NCBI GenBank assembly: GCA_022747635.1
Contig: JAKTNV010000023.1
Coordinates: 8,802,678 to 8,866,677 of the forward strand
Source: Hetaerina americana
Lineage: Eukaryota; Arthropoda; Insecta; Odonata; Calopterygidae
DNA: 64,000 nucleotides
Reading direction: 5' to 3'
The notes beneath the pieces are model-generated. The model ran no database searches, was not told the origin of the DNA, and saw only the letters and a program-made list of their open reading frames with translations. The position numbers and the translations under genes were made by a program. Of this stretch, positions 11,398 through 24,818 are shown piece by piece. Position 1 is the first letter of the stretch; every line of letters starts with the position of its first letter.

Positions 11398-12643
11398 TCT
11401 AGGTGAAAATCTCACTCGACACAAATCAAACAAAAATGTTTCCATGGTGTGTATTCTTGTTCATTTTCATCAAATAAACAAAATTAAACCCAGAATAAAT
11501 CCTGAAAGACAAGAAATGAGCATAAAAGATGCTTCAGCGCAAGTGTTATTCTTACTATAAGAGCCCAAATTTCTAAAAATATTGCGAAAAACCACAATCT
11601 TTATTTTAGAGTGAATGTTTCAGGTGTATAGAAGGCATTTATTACATTTTTAGAAAATTTAATTTTTCACATTTATCCATGAAAAGTGCCAATACCCCCC
11701 CCTTTGGGTTCTAGGTGAAAATCTCACTCGACACAAATCAAACAAAAATGTTTCCATGGTGTGTATTGTTGTTCATTTTCATCAAATAAACAAAAAAACC
11801 CAGAATTAATCCTGAAAAACAAGAAATGAGCATAAAAGATGCTTCAGCGCAAGTGTTATTCTTACTATAAGAGCCCAAATTTCTAAAAATATTGCGAAAA
11901 ACCACAATCTTCTTTTTTAGAGTGAATTTTTGAGGTATATAGAAGGCATTTATTTCATTTTTAGAAAATTTAATTTTTCTCATTTTTCCATGAAAAGTGC
12001 CAATACCCCCCCCTTTGGGTTCTAGGTGAAAATCTCACTCGACACAAATCAAACAAAAATGTTTCCATGGTGTGTATTGTTTTTCATTTTCATCAAATAA
12101 AAAAAATTAAACCCAGAATAAATCCTGAAAGACAAGAAATGAGCATAAAAGATGCTTCAGCGCAAGTGTTAATGTTACTATAAGAGCCAAATTTCTAAAA
12201 ATATTGCGAAAAGCAACAATTTTCATTTTTAGAGTGAATGTTTGAGGTGTATAGAAGGCATTTATTTCATTTTTAGAAATTTAATTTTTCACATTTTTCC
12301 GTGAAAAGTGCCAATACCCCCCCCTTTGGGTTCTAGGTGAAAATCTCAGTCGACACAAATCAAACAAAAATGTTTCCATGGTGTGTATTGTTGTTCATTT
12401 TCATCAAATAAACAAAATTAAACCCAGAATAAATCCTGAAAAACAAGAAATGAGCATAAAAGATGCTTCAGCGCAAGTGTTAATGTTACTATAAGAGCCC
12501 AAATTTCTAAAAATATTGCGAAAAACCACAATCTTCTTTTTTGGAGTGAATGTTTGAGGTGTATAGAAGGCATTTGTTTCATTTTTAGAAAATTTAATTT
12601 TTCACATTTTTCATGAAAAGTGCCAATACCCCCCCCTTTGGGT
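11398..12643 (+). repeat. Four-monomer segment repeating the preceding series
   Basis: Anchors 11398, 11710, 12021 and 12332. It repeats the first four steps of 9525-10771 but lacks the copy-3-type private changes (AATCTTGAAAA, CTACTTT). It then joins the D-prime monomer at 12644 (GAAAATAAGATATG). This version resembles HOR-A copy 1 (1407-2344) more closely than the neighbouring segment does. Confidence 0.75.
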
Positions 12644-15600
12644 TCTAGGTGAAAATCTCACTCGACACAAATCAAAGAAAAATGTTTCCATGGTGTGTAT
12701 TGTTGTTCATTTTCATCAAATAAACAAAATAAAACTCAGAATAAATCCTGAAAATAAGATATGAGCATAAAAGATTCTTCAGCGCAAGTGTTCATTTAAT
12801 TAAAGAGCCCAAATTTCTAAAAATATTGCGAAAAGCAACAATTTCAGTTTTAGAGGGAATGTTTCAGGTGTATAGAAGGCATTTATTACATTTTTAGAAA
12901 ATTTAATTTTTCACATTTTTCCATGAAAAGTGCCATACCCCCCCCTTTGGGTTCTAGGTGAAAATCTCACTCGACACAAATCAAACAAAAATGTTTCCAT
13001 GGTGTGTATTGTTGTTCATTTTCATCAAATAAACAAAAAAACCCAGAATTAATCCTGAAAGACAAGAAATGAGCATAAAAGATGCTTCAGCGCAAGTGTT
13101 ATTGTTACTAAAAGAGCCAAAATTTCTAAAAATTTTGCGAAAAACAACAATCTTCTATTTTAGAGTGAATGTTTGAGGTGTATAGAAGGCATTTATTTCA
13201 TTTTTAGAAAATTTAATTTTTCTCATTTTTCCATGAAAAGTGCCAATACCCCCCCTTTCGGTTCTATGTGAAAATCTCACTCGACACAAATCAAACAAAA
13301 ATGTTTCCATGGTGTGTATTTTTGTTCATTTTCATCAAAAAAACAAAAAAAAAAACCCAGAATAAATCCTGAAGGACAAGAAATGAGCATAAATGATGCT
13401 TCAGCACAAGTGTTAATGTTACTAAAAGAGCCCAAATTTCTAAAAATATTGCGAAAAACCACAATCTTCTGTTGAGAGTGAATGTTTGAGGTGTATAGAA
13501 GGCATTTATTTCATTTTTAGAAAATTTAATTTTTCACATTTTTCCATGAAAAGTTCCAATACCCCCCCCTTTGGGTTCTAGGTGAAAATCTCACTCGACC
13601 CAAATCAAACAAAAATGTTTCCATGGTGTGTATTCTTGTTCGTTTTCATCAAATAAACAAAATTAAACCCAGAATAAATCCTGAAAAACAAGAAATGAGC
13701 ATAAAAGATGCTTCAGCGCAAGTGTTATTCTTATTATAAGAGCCCAAATTTCTAAAAATAACGCGAAAAACCACAATCTTCTGTTTGAGAGTGAATGTTT
13801 GAGGTGTATAGAAGGCATTTATTTCATTTTTAGAAAATTTAATTTTTCACATTTTTCCGTGAAAAGTGCCAATAACCCCCCCCCTTGGGTTCTAGGTGAA
13901 AATCTTACTCGACACAAATCAAACAAAAATGTTTTCATGGTGTGTATTGTTGTTCATTTTCATAAATAAACAAAATTAAACCCAGAATAAATCCTGAAAA
14001 ACAAGAAATGAGCATAAAAGATGCTTCAGCGCAAGTGTTAACGTTACTAAAAGAGCCCAAATTTCTAAAAATATTGCGAAAAGCAACAATTTTCAGTTTT
14101 AGAGTGAATGTGTCAGGTGTATAGAAGGCATTTATTACATATTTAGAAAATTTAATTTTTCACATTTATCCATAAAAAGTGCCAATACCCCCCCCCTTGG
14201 GTTCTAGGTGAAAATCTCACTCGACACAAATCAAACAAAAATGTTTCCATGGTGTGTATTGTTGTTCATTTTCATCAAATAAACAAAAAAAACCCAGAAT
14301 TAATCCTGAAAGACAAGAAATGAGCATAAAAGATGCTTCAGCGCAAGTGTTAATGTTACTAAAAGAGCCCAAATTTCTAAAAATATTGCGAAAAGGAACA
14401 ATTTTCAGTTTTAGAGTGAATGTTTGAGGTGTATAGAAGGCATTTATTTAATTTTTAGAAAATTTAATTTTTCACATTTTTCCATGAAAAGTGCCAATAC
14501 CCCCCCCTTTGGGTTCTAGGTGAAAATCTCAGTCGACACAAATCAAACAAAAATGTTTCCATGGTGTGTATTGTTGTTCATTTTCATCAAATAAATAAAA
14601 TAAAACTCAGAATAAATCCTGTAAGACAAGAAATGAGCATAAAAGATGCTTCAGCGCAAGTGTTATTGTTACTAAAAGAGCCAAAATTTCTAAAAATTTT
14701 GCGAAAAACAACAATCTTCTTTTTTAGAGTGAATGTTTGATGTGTATAGAAGGCATTAATTTCATTTTTAGAAAATTTAGTTTTTCACATTTTTCCATGA
14801 AAAGTGCCAATACCCCCCCCTTTGGGTTCTAGGTGAAAATCTCAGTCGACACAAATCAAACAAAAATGTTTCCATGGTGTGTATTGTTGTTCATTTTCAT
14901 CAAATAAATACATTAAAACTCAGAATAAATCCTGAAAGATAAGATATGAGCATAAAAGATGCTTCAGCGCAAGTGTTCATGTTAATAAAAGAGCCCAAAT
15001 TTCTAAAAATATTGCGAAAAGCAAATATTTTCAGTTTTAGAGTGAATGTTTCAGGTGTATAGAAGGCATTTATAACATTTTTAGAAAATTTAAATTTTCA
15101 CATTTTTCCATGAAAAGTGCCAATACCCCCCCTTTCGGTTCTAGGTGAAAATCTCACTCGACACAAATCAAACAAAAAATGTTTCCATGGTGTGTATTGT
15201 TGTTCATTTTCATCAAATAAACAAAATTAAACCGAGAATAAATCCTGAAAAACAAGAAATGAGCATAAAAGATGCTTCAGCGCAAGTGTTAATGTTACTA
15301 AAAGAGCCCAAATTTCTAAAAATATTGCGAAAAGCAACAATTTTCAGTTTTAGAGTGAATGTTTCAGGTGTATAGAAGGCATTTATTACATTTTTAGAAA
15401 ATTTAATTTTTCACATTAATCCATGAAAAGTGCCAATACCCCCCCTTTGGGTTCTAGGTGAAAATCTCACTCGACACAAATCAAATAAAAATGTTTCCAT
15501 GGTGTGTATTGTTGTTCATTTTCATCAAATAAACAAAAAAACCCAGAATTAATCCTGAAAGACAAGAAATGAGCATAAAAGATGCTTCAGCGCAAGTGTT

Positions 15601-17951
15601 AATGTTACTAAAAGAGCCCAAATTTCTAAAAATATTGCGAAAAGCAACAATTTTCAGTTTTAGAGTGAATGTTTGAGGTGTATAGAAGGCATTTATTTAA
15701 TTTTTAGAAAATTTAATTTTTCACATTTTTCCATGAAAAGTGCCAATACCCCCCCCTTTGGGTTCTAGGTGAAAATCTCAGTCCGACACAAATAAAACAA
15801 AAATGTTTCCATGGTGTGTATTGTTGTTCATTTTCATCAAATAAATAAAATAAAACTCAGAATAAATCCTGTAAGACAAGAAATGAGCATAAAAGATGCT
15901 TCAGCGCAAGTGTTATTGTTACTAAAAGAGCCAAAATTTCTAAAAATTTTGCGAAAAACAACAATCTTCTATTTTAGAGTGAATGTTTGAGGTGTATAGA
16001 AGGCATTTATTTCATTTTTAGAAAATTTAATTTTTCACATTTTTCCATGAAAAGTGCCAATACCCCCCTTTAAGTTCTAGGTGAAAATCTCACTCGACAC
16101 AAATCAAACAAAAATGTTTCCATGGTGTGTATTGTTGTTCATTTTCATCAAATAAATAAAATAAAACTCAGAATAAATCCTGAAAGACAAGAAATGAGCA
16201 TAAAAGATGCTTCAGCGCAAGTGTTATTCTTACTATAAGAGCCCAAATTTCTAAAAATATTGCGAAAAACCACAATCTTCTGTTGAGAGTGAATGTTTGA
16301 GGTGTATAGAAGGCATTTATTTCATTTTTAGAAAATTTAATTTTTCACATTTTTCCATGAAAAGTTCCAATACCCCCCCCTTTGGGTTCTAGGTGAAAAT
16401 CTCACTCGACCCAAATCAAACAAAAATGTTTCCATGGTGTGTATTGTTGTTCATTTTCATCAAATAAACAAAATTAAACCCAGAATAAATCCTGAAGGAC
16501 AAGAAATGAGCATAAAAGATGCTTCAGCGCAAGTGTTATTCTAACTATAAGAGCCCAAATTTCTAAAAATATTGCGAAAAACCACAATCTTCTTTTTTGG
16601 AGTGAATGTTTGAGGTGTATAGAAGGCATTTATTTCATTTTTAGAAAATTTAATTTTTCACATTTTTCCATGAAAAGTGCCAATACCCCCCCCTTTGGGT
16701 TCTAGGTGAAAATCTCACTCGACACAAATCAAACAAAAATGTTTCCATGGTGTGTATTCTTGTTCATTTTCATCAAATAAACAAAATAAAACTCAGAATA
16801 AATCCTGAAAGATAAGATATGAGCATAAAAGATTCTTCAGCGCAAGTGTTCATTTAACTAAAAGAGCCCAAATTTTTAAAAATATTGCGAAAAGCAACAA
16901 TTTTCAGTTTTAGAGGGAATGTTTCAGGTGTATAGAAGACATTTATTACATTTTTAGAAAATTTAATTTTTCACATTTTTCCATGAAAAGTGCCAATACC
17001 CCCCCCCTTTGGGTTCTAAGTGAAAATCTCACTCGACACAAATAAAACAAAAATGTTTCCAGGGTGTGTATTGTTGTTCATTTTCATCAAATAAACAAAA
17101 TTAAACCCAGAATAAATCCTGAAAGACAAGAAATGAGCATAAAAGATGCTTCAGCGCAAGTGTTTTTCTTACTATAAGAGCCCAAATTTCTAAAAATAAT
17201 GCGAAAAACCACAATCTTCTGTTTGAGAGTGAATGTTTGAGGTGTATAGAAGGCATTTATTTCATTTTTAGAAAATTTAATTTTTCACATTTTTCCATGA
17301 AAAGTGCCAATACCCCCCCCTTTGGGTTCTAGGTGAAAATCTCACTCGACACAATTCAAACAAAAATGTTTCCATGGTGTGTATTCTTGTTCATTTTCAT
17401 CAAAAAAACAAAATAAAACTCAGAATAAATCCTGAAAGATAAGATATGAGCATAAAAGATTCTTCAGCGCAAGTGTTCATTTAACTAAAAGAGCCCAAAT
17501 TTCTAAAAATATTGCGAAAAGCAACAATTTTCAGTTTTAGAGGGAATGTTTCAGGTGTATAGAAGGCATTTATTACATTTTTAGAAAATTTAATTTTTCA
17601 CATTTTTCCATGAAAAGTGCCAATACCCCCCCCTTTGGGTTCTAGGTGAAAATCTCACTCGACACAAATCAAACAAAAATGTTTCCATGGTGTGTATTCT
17701 TGTTCATTTTCATCAAATAAACAAAATTAAACCCAGAATAAATCCTGAAAGACAAGAAATGAGCATAAAAGATGCTTCAGCGCAAGTGTTATTCTTACTA
17801 TAAGAGCCCAAATTTCTAAAAATATTGCGAAAAACCACAATCTTTATTTTAGAGTGAATGTTTCAGGTGTATAGAAGGCATTTATTACATTTTTAGAAAA
17901 TTTAATTTTTCACATTTTTCCATGAAAAGTTCCAATACCCCCCCTTTGGGT

Positions 17952-20900
17952 TCTAGGTGAAAATCTCACTCGACCGAAATCAAACAAAAATGTTTCCATG
18001 GTGTGTATTGTTGTTCATTTTCATCAAATAAACAAAATTAAACCCAGAATAAATCCTGAAAGACAAGAAATGAGCATAAAAGATGCTTCAGCGCAAGTGT
18101 TATTCTTACTATAAGAGCCCAAATTTCTAAAAATATTGCGAAAAACCACAATCTTCTTTTTTGGAGTGAATGTTTGAGGTGTATAGAAGGCATTTATTTC
18201 ATTTTTAGAAAATTTAATTTTTCACATTTTTCCATGAAAAGTGCCAATACCCCCCCCTTTGGGTTCTAGGTGAAAATCTCACTCGACACAAATCAAACAA
18301 AAATGTTTCCATGGTGTGTATTGTTGTTCATTTTCATCAAATAAACAAAATAAAACTCAGAATAAATCCTGAAAGATAAGATATGAGCATAAAAGATTCT
18401 TCAGCGCAAGTGTTCATTTAACTAAAAGAGCCCAAATTTCTAAAAATATTGCGAAAAGCAACAATTTTCAGTTTTAGAGGGAATGTTTCAGGTGTATAGA
18501 AGGCATTTATTACATTTTTAGAAAATTTAATTTTTCACATTTTTCCATGAAAAGTGCCAATACCCCCCCCTTTGGGTTCTAGGTGAAAATCTCACTCGAC
18601 ACAAATCAAACAAAAATGTTTCCATGGTGTGTATTCTTGTTCATTTTCATCAAATAAACAAAATTAAACCCAGAATAAATCCTGAAAGACAAGAAATGAG
18701 CATAAAAGATGCTTCAGCGCAAGTGTTATTCTTACTATAAGAGCCCAAATTACCAAAATATATCGAAAAACCACAATCTTTATTTTAGAGTGAATGTTTC
18801 AGGTGTATAGAAGGCATTTATTACATTTTTAGAAAATTTAATTTTTCACATTTATCCATGAAAAGTGCCAATACCCCCCCCTTTGGGTTCTAGGTGAAAA
18901 TCTCACTCGACACAAATCAAACAAAAATGTTTCCATGGTGTGTATTGTTGTTCATTTTCATCAAATAAACAAAAAAACCCAGAATTAATCCTGAAAAACA
19001 AGAAATGAGCATAAAAGATGCTTCAGCGCAAGTGTAATTCTTACTATAAGAGCCCAAATTTCTAAAAATATTGCGAAAAACCACAATCTTCTTTTTTAGA
19101 GTGAATTTTTGAGGTGTATAGAAGGCATTTATTTCATTTTTAGAAAATTTAATTTTTCTCATTTTTCCATGAAAAGTGCCAATACCCCCCCCTTTGGGTT
19201 CTAGGTGAAAATCTCACTCGACACAAATCAAACAAAAATGTTTCCATGGTGTGTATTGTTGTTCATTTTCATCAAATAAAAAAAATTAAACCCAGAATAA
19301 ATCCTGAAAGACAAGAAATGAGCATAAAAGATGCTTCAGCGCAAGTGTTAATGTTACTATAAGAGCCAAATTTCTAAAAATATTGCGAAAAGCAACAATT
19401 TTCATTTTTAGAGTGAATGTTTGAGGTGTATAGAAGGCATTTATTTCATTTTTAGAAAATTTAATTTTTCACATTTTTCCGTGAAAAGTGCCAATACCCC
19501 CCCTTTGGGTTCTAGGTGAAAATCTCAGTCGACACAAATCAAACAAAAATGTTTCCATGGTGTGTATTGTTGTTCATTTTCATCAAATAAACAAAATTAA
19601 ACCCAGAATAAATCTTGAAAAACAAGAAATGAGCATAAAAGATGCTTCAGCGCAAGTGTTAATGTTACTATAAGAGCCCAAATTTCTAAAAATATTGCGA
19701 AAAACCACAATCTACTTTTTTGGAGTGAATGTTTGAGGTGTATAGAAGGCATTTGTTTCATTTTTAGAAAATTTAATTTTTCACATTTTTCCATGAAAAG
19801 TGCCAATACCCCCCCCTTTGGGTTCTAGGTGAAAATCTCACTCGACACAAATCAAACAAAAATGTTTCCATGGTGTGTATTGTTGTTCATTTTCATCAAA
19901 TAAACAAAATAAAACTCAGAATAAATCCTGAAAGACAAGAAATGAGCATAAAAGATGCTTCAGCGCAAGTGTTAATGTTACTAAAAGAGCCAAAATTTCT
20001 AAAAATTTTGCGAAAAACCATAATCTTCTGTTTTAGAGTGAATGTTTGAGGTGTATAGAAGGCATTTATTTCATTTTTAGAAAATTTAATTTTTCTCATT
20101 TTTCCATGAAAAGTGCCAAAACCCCCCCCTTTGGGTTCTAGGTGAAAATCTCACTCGACACAAATCAAACAAAAATGTTTCCATGGTGTGTATTGTTGTT
20201 CATTTTCATCAAATAAACAAAATTAAACCCAGAATAAATCCTGAAAATAAGATATGAGCATAAAAGATTCTTCAGCGCAAGTGTTCATTTAATTAAAGAG
20301 CCCAAATTTCTAAAAATATTGCGAAAAGCAACAATTTTCAGTTTTAGAGGGAATGTTTCAGGTGTATAGAAGGCATTTATTACATTTTTAGAAAATTTAA
20401 TTTTTCACATTTTTCCATGAAAAGTGCCAATACCCCCCCCTTTGGGTTCTAGGTGAAAATCTCACTCGACACAAATCAAACAAAAATGTTTCCATGGTGT
20501 GTATTGTTGTTCATTTTCATCAAATAAACAAAAAAACCCAGAATTAATCCTGAAAGACAAGAAATGAGCATAAAAGATGCTTCAGCGCAAGTGTTATTGT
20601 TACTAAAAGAGCCAAAATTTCTAAAAATTTTGCGAAAAACAACAATCTTCTATTTTAGAGTGAATGTTTGAGGTGTATAGAAGGCATTTATTTCATTTTT
20701 AGAAAATTTAATTTTTCTCATTTTTCCATGAAAAGTGCCAATACCCCCCCTTTCGGTTCTATGTGAAAATCTCACTCGACACAAATCAAACAAAAATGTT
20801 TCCATGGTGTGTATTTTTGTTCATTTTCATCAAAAAAACAAAAAAAAAACCCAGAATAAATCCTGAAGGACAAGAAATGAGCATAAATGATGCTTCAGCA

Positions 20901-23900
20901 CAAGTGTTAATGTTACTAAAAGAGCCCAAATTTCTAAAAATATTGCGAAAAACCACAATCTTCTGTTTGAGAGTGAATGTTTGAGGTGTATAGAAGGCAT
21001 TTATTTCATTTTTAGAAAATTTAATTTTTCACATTTTTCCATGAAAAGTTCCAATACCCCCCCCTTTGGGTTCTAGGTGAAAATCTCACTCGACCCAAAT
21101 CAAACAAAAATGTTTCCATGGTGTGTATTCTTGTTCGTTTTCATCAAATAAACAAAATTAAACCCAGAATAAATCCTGAAAAACAAGAAATGAGCATAAA
21201 AGATGCTTCAGCGCAAGTGTTATTCTTATTATAAGAGCCCAAATTTCTAAAAATAACGCGAAAAACCACAATCTTCTGTTTGAGAGTGAATGTTTGAGGT
21301 GTATAGAAGGCATTTATTTCATTTTTAGAAAATTTAATTTTTCACATTTTTCCGTGAAAAGTGCCAATACCCCCCCCCTTGGGTTCTAGGTGAAAATCTC
21401 ACTCGACACAAATCAAACAAAAATGTTTTCATGGTGTGTATTGTTGTTCATTTTCATAAATAAACAAAATTAAACCCAGAATAAATCCTGAAAAACAAGA
21501 AATGAGCATAAAAGATGCTTCAGCGCAAGTGTTAACGTTACTAAAAGAGCCCAAATTTCTAAAAATATTGCGAAAAGCAACAATTTTCAGTTTTAGAGTG
21601 AATGTGTCAGGTGCATAGAAGGTATTTATTACATATTTAGAAAATTTAATTTTTCACATTTATCCATAAAAAGTGCCAATACCCCCCCCCTTGGGTTCTA
21701 GGTGAAAATCTCACTCGACACAAATCAAACAAAAATGTTTCCATGGTGTGTATTGTTGTTCATTTTCATCAAATAAACAAAAAAACCCAGAATTAATCCT
21801 GAAAGACAAGAAATGAGCATAAAAGATGCTTCAGCGCAAGTGTTAATGTTACTAAAAGAGCCCAAATTTCTAAAAATATTGCGAAAAGGAACAATTTTCA
21901 GTTTTAGAGTGAATGTTTGAGGTGTATAGAAGGCATTTATTTAATTTTTAGAAAATTTAATTTTTCACATTTTTCCATGAAAAGTGCCAATACCCCCCCC
22001 TTTGGGTTCTAGGTGAAAATCTCAGTCGACACAAATCAAACAAAAATGTTTCCATGGTGTGTATTGTTGTTCATTTTCATCAAATAAATAAAATAAAACT
22101 CAGAATAAATCCTGTAAGACAAGAAATGAGCATAAAAGATGCTTCAGCGCAAGTGTTATTGTTACTAAAAGAGCCAAAATTTCTAAAAATTTTGCGAAAA
22201 ACAACAATCTTCTTTTTTAGAGTGAATGTTTGATGTGTATAGAAGGCATTAATTTCATTTTTAGAAAATTTAGCTTTTCACATTTTTCCATGAAAAGTGC
22301 CAATACCCCCCCCTTTGGGTTCTAGGTGAAAATCTCAGTCGACACAAATCAAACAAAAATGTTTCCATGGTGTGTATTGTTGTTCATTTTCATCAAATAA
22401 ATAAATTAAAACTCAGAATAAATCCTGAAAGATAAGATATGAGCATAAAAGATGCTTCAGCGCAAGTGTTCATGTTACTAAAAGAGCCCAAATTTCTAAA
22501 AATATTGCGAAAAGCAACAATTTTCAGTTTTAGAGTGAATGTTTCAGGTGTATAGAAGGCATTTATAACATTTTTAGAAAATTTAAATTTTCACATTTTT
22601 CCATGAAAAGTGCCAATACCCCCCCTTTCGGTTCTAGGTGAAAATCTCACTCGACACAAATCAAACAAAAATGTTTCCATGGTGTGTATTGTTGTTCATT
22701 TTCATCAAATAAACAAAATTAAACCGAGAATAAATCCTGAAAAACAAGAAATGAGCATAAAAGATGCTTCAGCGCAAGTGTTAATGTTACTAAAAGAGCC
22801 CAAATTTCTAAAAATATTGCGAAAAGAAACAATTTTCAGTTTTAGAGTGAATGTTTCAGGTGTATAGAAGGCATTTATTACATATTTAGAAAATTTAATT
22901 TTTCACATTTATCCATGAAAAGTGCCAATACCCCCCCCTTTGGGTTCTAGGTGAAAATCTCACTCGACACAAATCAAACAAAAATGTTTCCATGGTGTGT
23001 ATTGTTGTTCATTTTCATCAAATAAACAAAAAAACCCAGAATTAATCCTGAAAGACAAGAAATGAGCATAAAAGATGCTTCAGCGCAAGTGTTAATGTTA
23101 CTAAAAGAGCCCAAATTTCTAAAAATATTGCGAAAAGCAACAATTTTCAGTTTTAGAGTGAATGTTTGAGGTGTATAGAAGGCATTTATTTAATTTTTAG
23201 AAAATTTAATTTTTCACATTTTTCCATGAAAAGTGCCAATACCCCCCCTTTCGGTTCTATGTGAAAATCTCAGTCGACACAAATGAAACAAAAATGTTTC
23301 CATGGTGTGTATTGTTGTTCATTTTCATCAAATAAATAAAATAAAACTCAGAATAAATCCTGTAAGACAAGAAATGAGCATAAAAGATGCTTCAGCGCAA
23401 GTGTTATTGTTACTAAAAGAGCCAAAATTTCTAAAAATTTTGCGAAAAACAACAATCTTCTATTTTAGAGTGAATGTTTGAGGTGTATAGAAGGCATTTA
23501 TTTCATTTTTAGAAAATTTAATTTTTCTCATTTTTCCATGAAAAGTGCCAATACCCCCCTTTAAGTTCTAGGTGAAAATCTCACTCGACACAAATCAAAC
23601 AAAAATGTTTCCATGGTGTGTATTGTTGTTCATTTTCATCAAATAAATAAAATAAAACTCAGAATAAATCCTGAAAGACAAGAAATGAGCATAAAAGATG
23701 CTTCAGCGCAAGTGTTATTCTTACTATAAGAGCCCAAATTTCTAAAAATATTGCGAAAAACCACAATCTTCTGTTTGAGAGTCAATGTTTGAGGTGTATA
23801 GAAGGCATTTATTTCTTTTTTAGAAAATTTAATTTTTCACATTTTTCCATGAAAAGTTCCAATACCCCCCCTTTGGGTTCTAGGTGAAAATCTCACTCGA

Positions 23901-24818
23901 CCCAAATCAAACAAAAATGTTTCCATGGTGTGTATTGTTGTTCATTTTCATCAAATAAACAAAATTAAACCCAGAATAAATCCTGAAGGACAAGAAATGA
24001 GCATAAAAGATGCTTCAGCGCAAGTGTTATTCTTACTATAAGAGCCCAAATTTCTAAAAATATTGCGAAAAACCACAATCTTCTTTTTTGGAGTGAATGT
24101 TTGAGGTGTATAGAAGGCATTTATTTCATTTTTAGAAAATTTAATTTTTCACATTTTTCCATGAAAAGTGCCAATACCCCCCCCTTTGGGTTCTAGGTGA
24201 AAATCTCACTCGACACAAATCAAACAAAAATGTTTCCATGGTGTGTATTCTTGTTCATTTTCATCAAATAAACAAAATAAAACTCAGAATAAATCCTGAA
24301 AGATAAGATATGAGCATAAAAGATTCTTCAGCGCAAGTGTTCATTTAACTAAAAGAGCCCAAATTTTTAAAAATATTGCGAAAAGCAACAATTTTCAGTT
24401 TTAGAGGGAATGTTTCAGGTGAATAGAAGGCATTTATTACATTTTTAGAAAATTTAATTTTTCACATTTTTCCATGAAAAGTGCCAATAACCCCCCCTTT
24501 GGGTTCTAAGTGAAAATCTCACTCGACACAAATAAAACAAAAATGTTTCCAGGGTGTGTATTGTTGTTCATTTTCATCAAATAAACAAAATTAAACCCAG
24601 AATAAATCCTGAAAGACAAGAAATGAGCATAAAAGATGCTTCAGCGCAAGTGTTTTTCTTACTATAAGAGCCCAAATTTCTAAAAATAAGGCGAAAAACC
24701 ACAATCTTCTGTTTGAGAGTGAATGTTTGAGGTGTATAGAAGGCATTTATTTCATTTTTAGAAAATTTTATTTTTCACATTTTTCCATGAAAAGTGCCAA
24801 TACCCCCCCCGTTTGGGT
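17952..24818 (+). repeat. HOR-A copy 3 (22 monomers, 6.87 kb)
   Basis: Starts at the third CCGAAATC monomer and follows copy 2 to the CCAGGGTG monomer (24505). It is five monomers shorter because the monomer at 20137 joins the head of one position to the tail of another. After 24818 the expected CACAATTC monomer is replaced by a CCCGTTTGGG D monomer, the start of the 7-monomer HOR. The long HOR therefore ends here. Confidence 0.8.
20137..20447 (+). other. Mosaic monomer at HOR-A copy 3 deletion point
   Basis: The head matches the monomer at 11095 (AAATTAAACCCAGAATAAAT). The tail, from GAAAATAAGATATG and CATTTAATTAAAGAG onward, matches the D-prime monomer at 12644. Copy 3 thereby skips five monomers present in copy 2. 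The switch lies between about 20,220 and 20,250. Confidence 0.8.

Larger units (their letters stand above)
8899..17951 (+). repeat. HOR-A copy 2 (29 monomers, 9.05 kb)
   Basis: Starts at the CCGAAATC monomer (8899) and ends before the next one (17952). It is the longest of the three HOR-A copies. It carries an extra block near 9.5-12.6 kb, where the series 'CACAATCTTTATTTTAG monomer, AATTAATCC monomer, run-of-A monomer, CAGTCGAC monomer' appears twice (from 9525 and again from 11398). From the D-prime monomer at 12644 onward it follows copy 1 monomer by monomer, except that the four-monomer duplication of copy 1 is absent. Confidence 0.85.
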
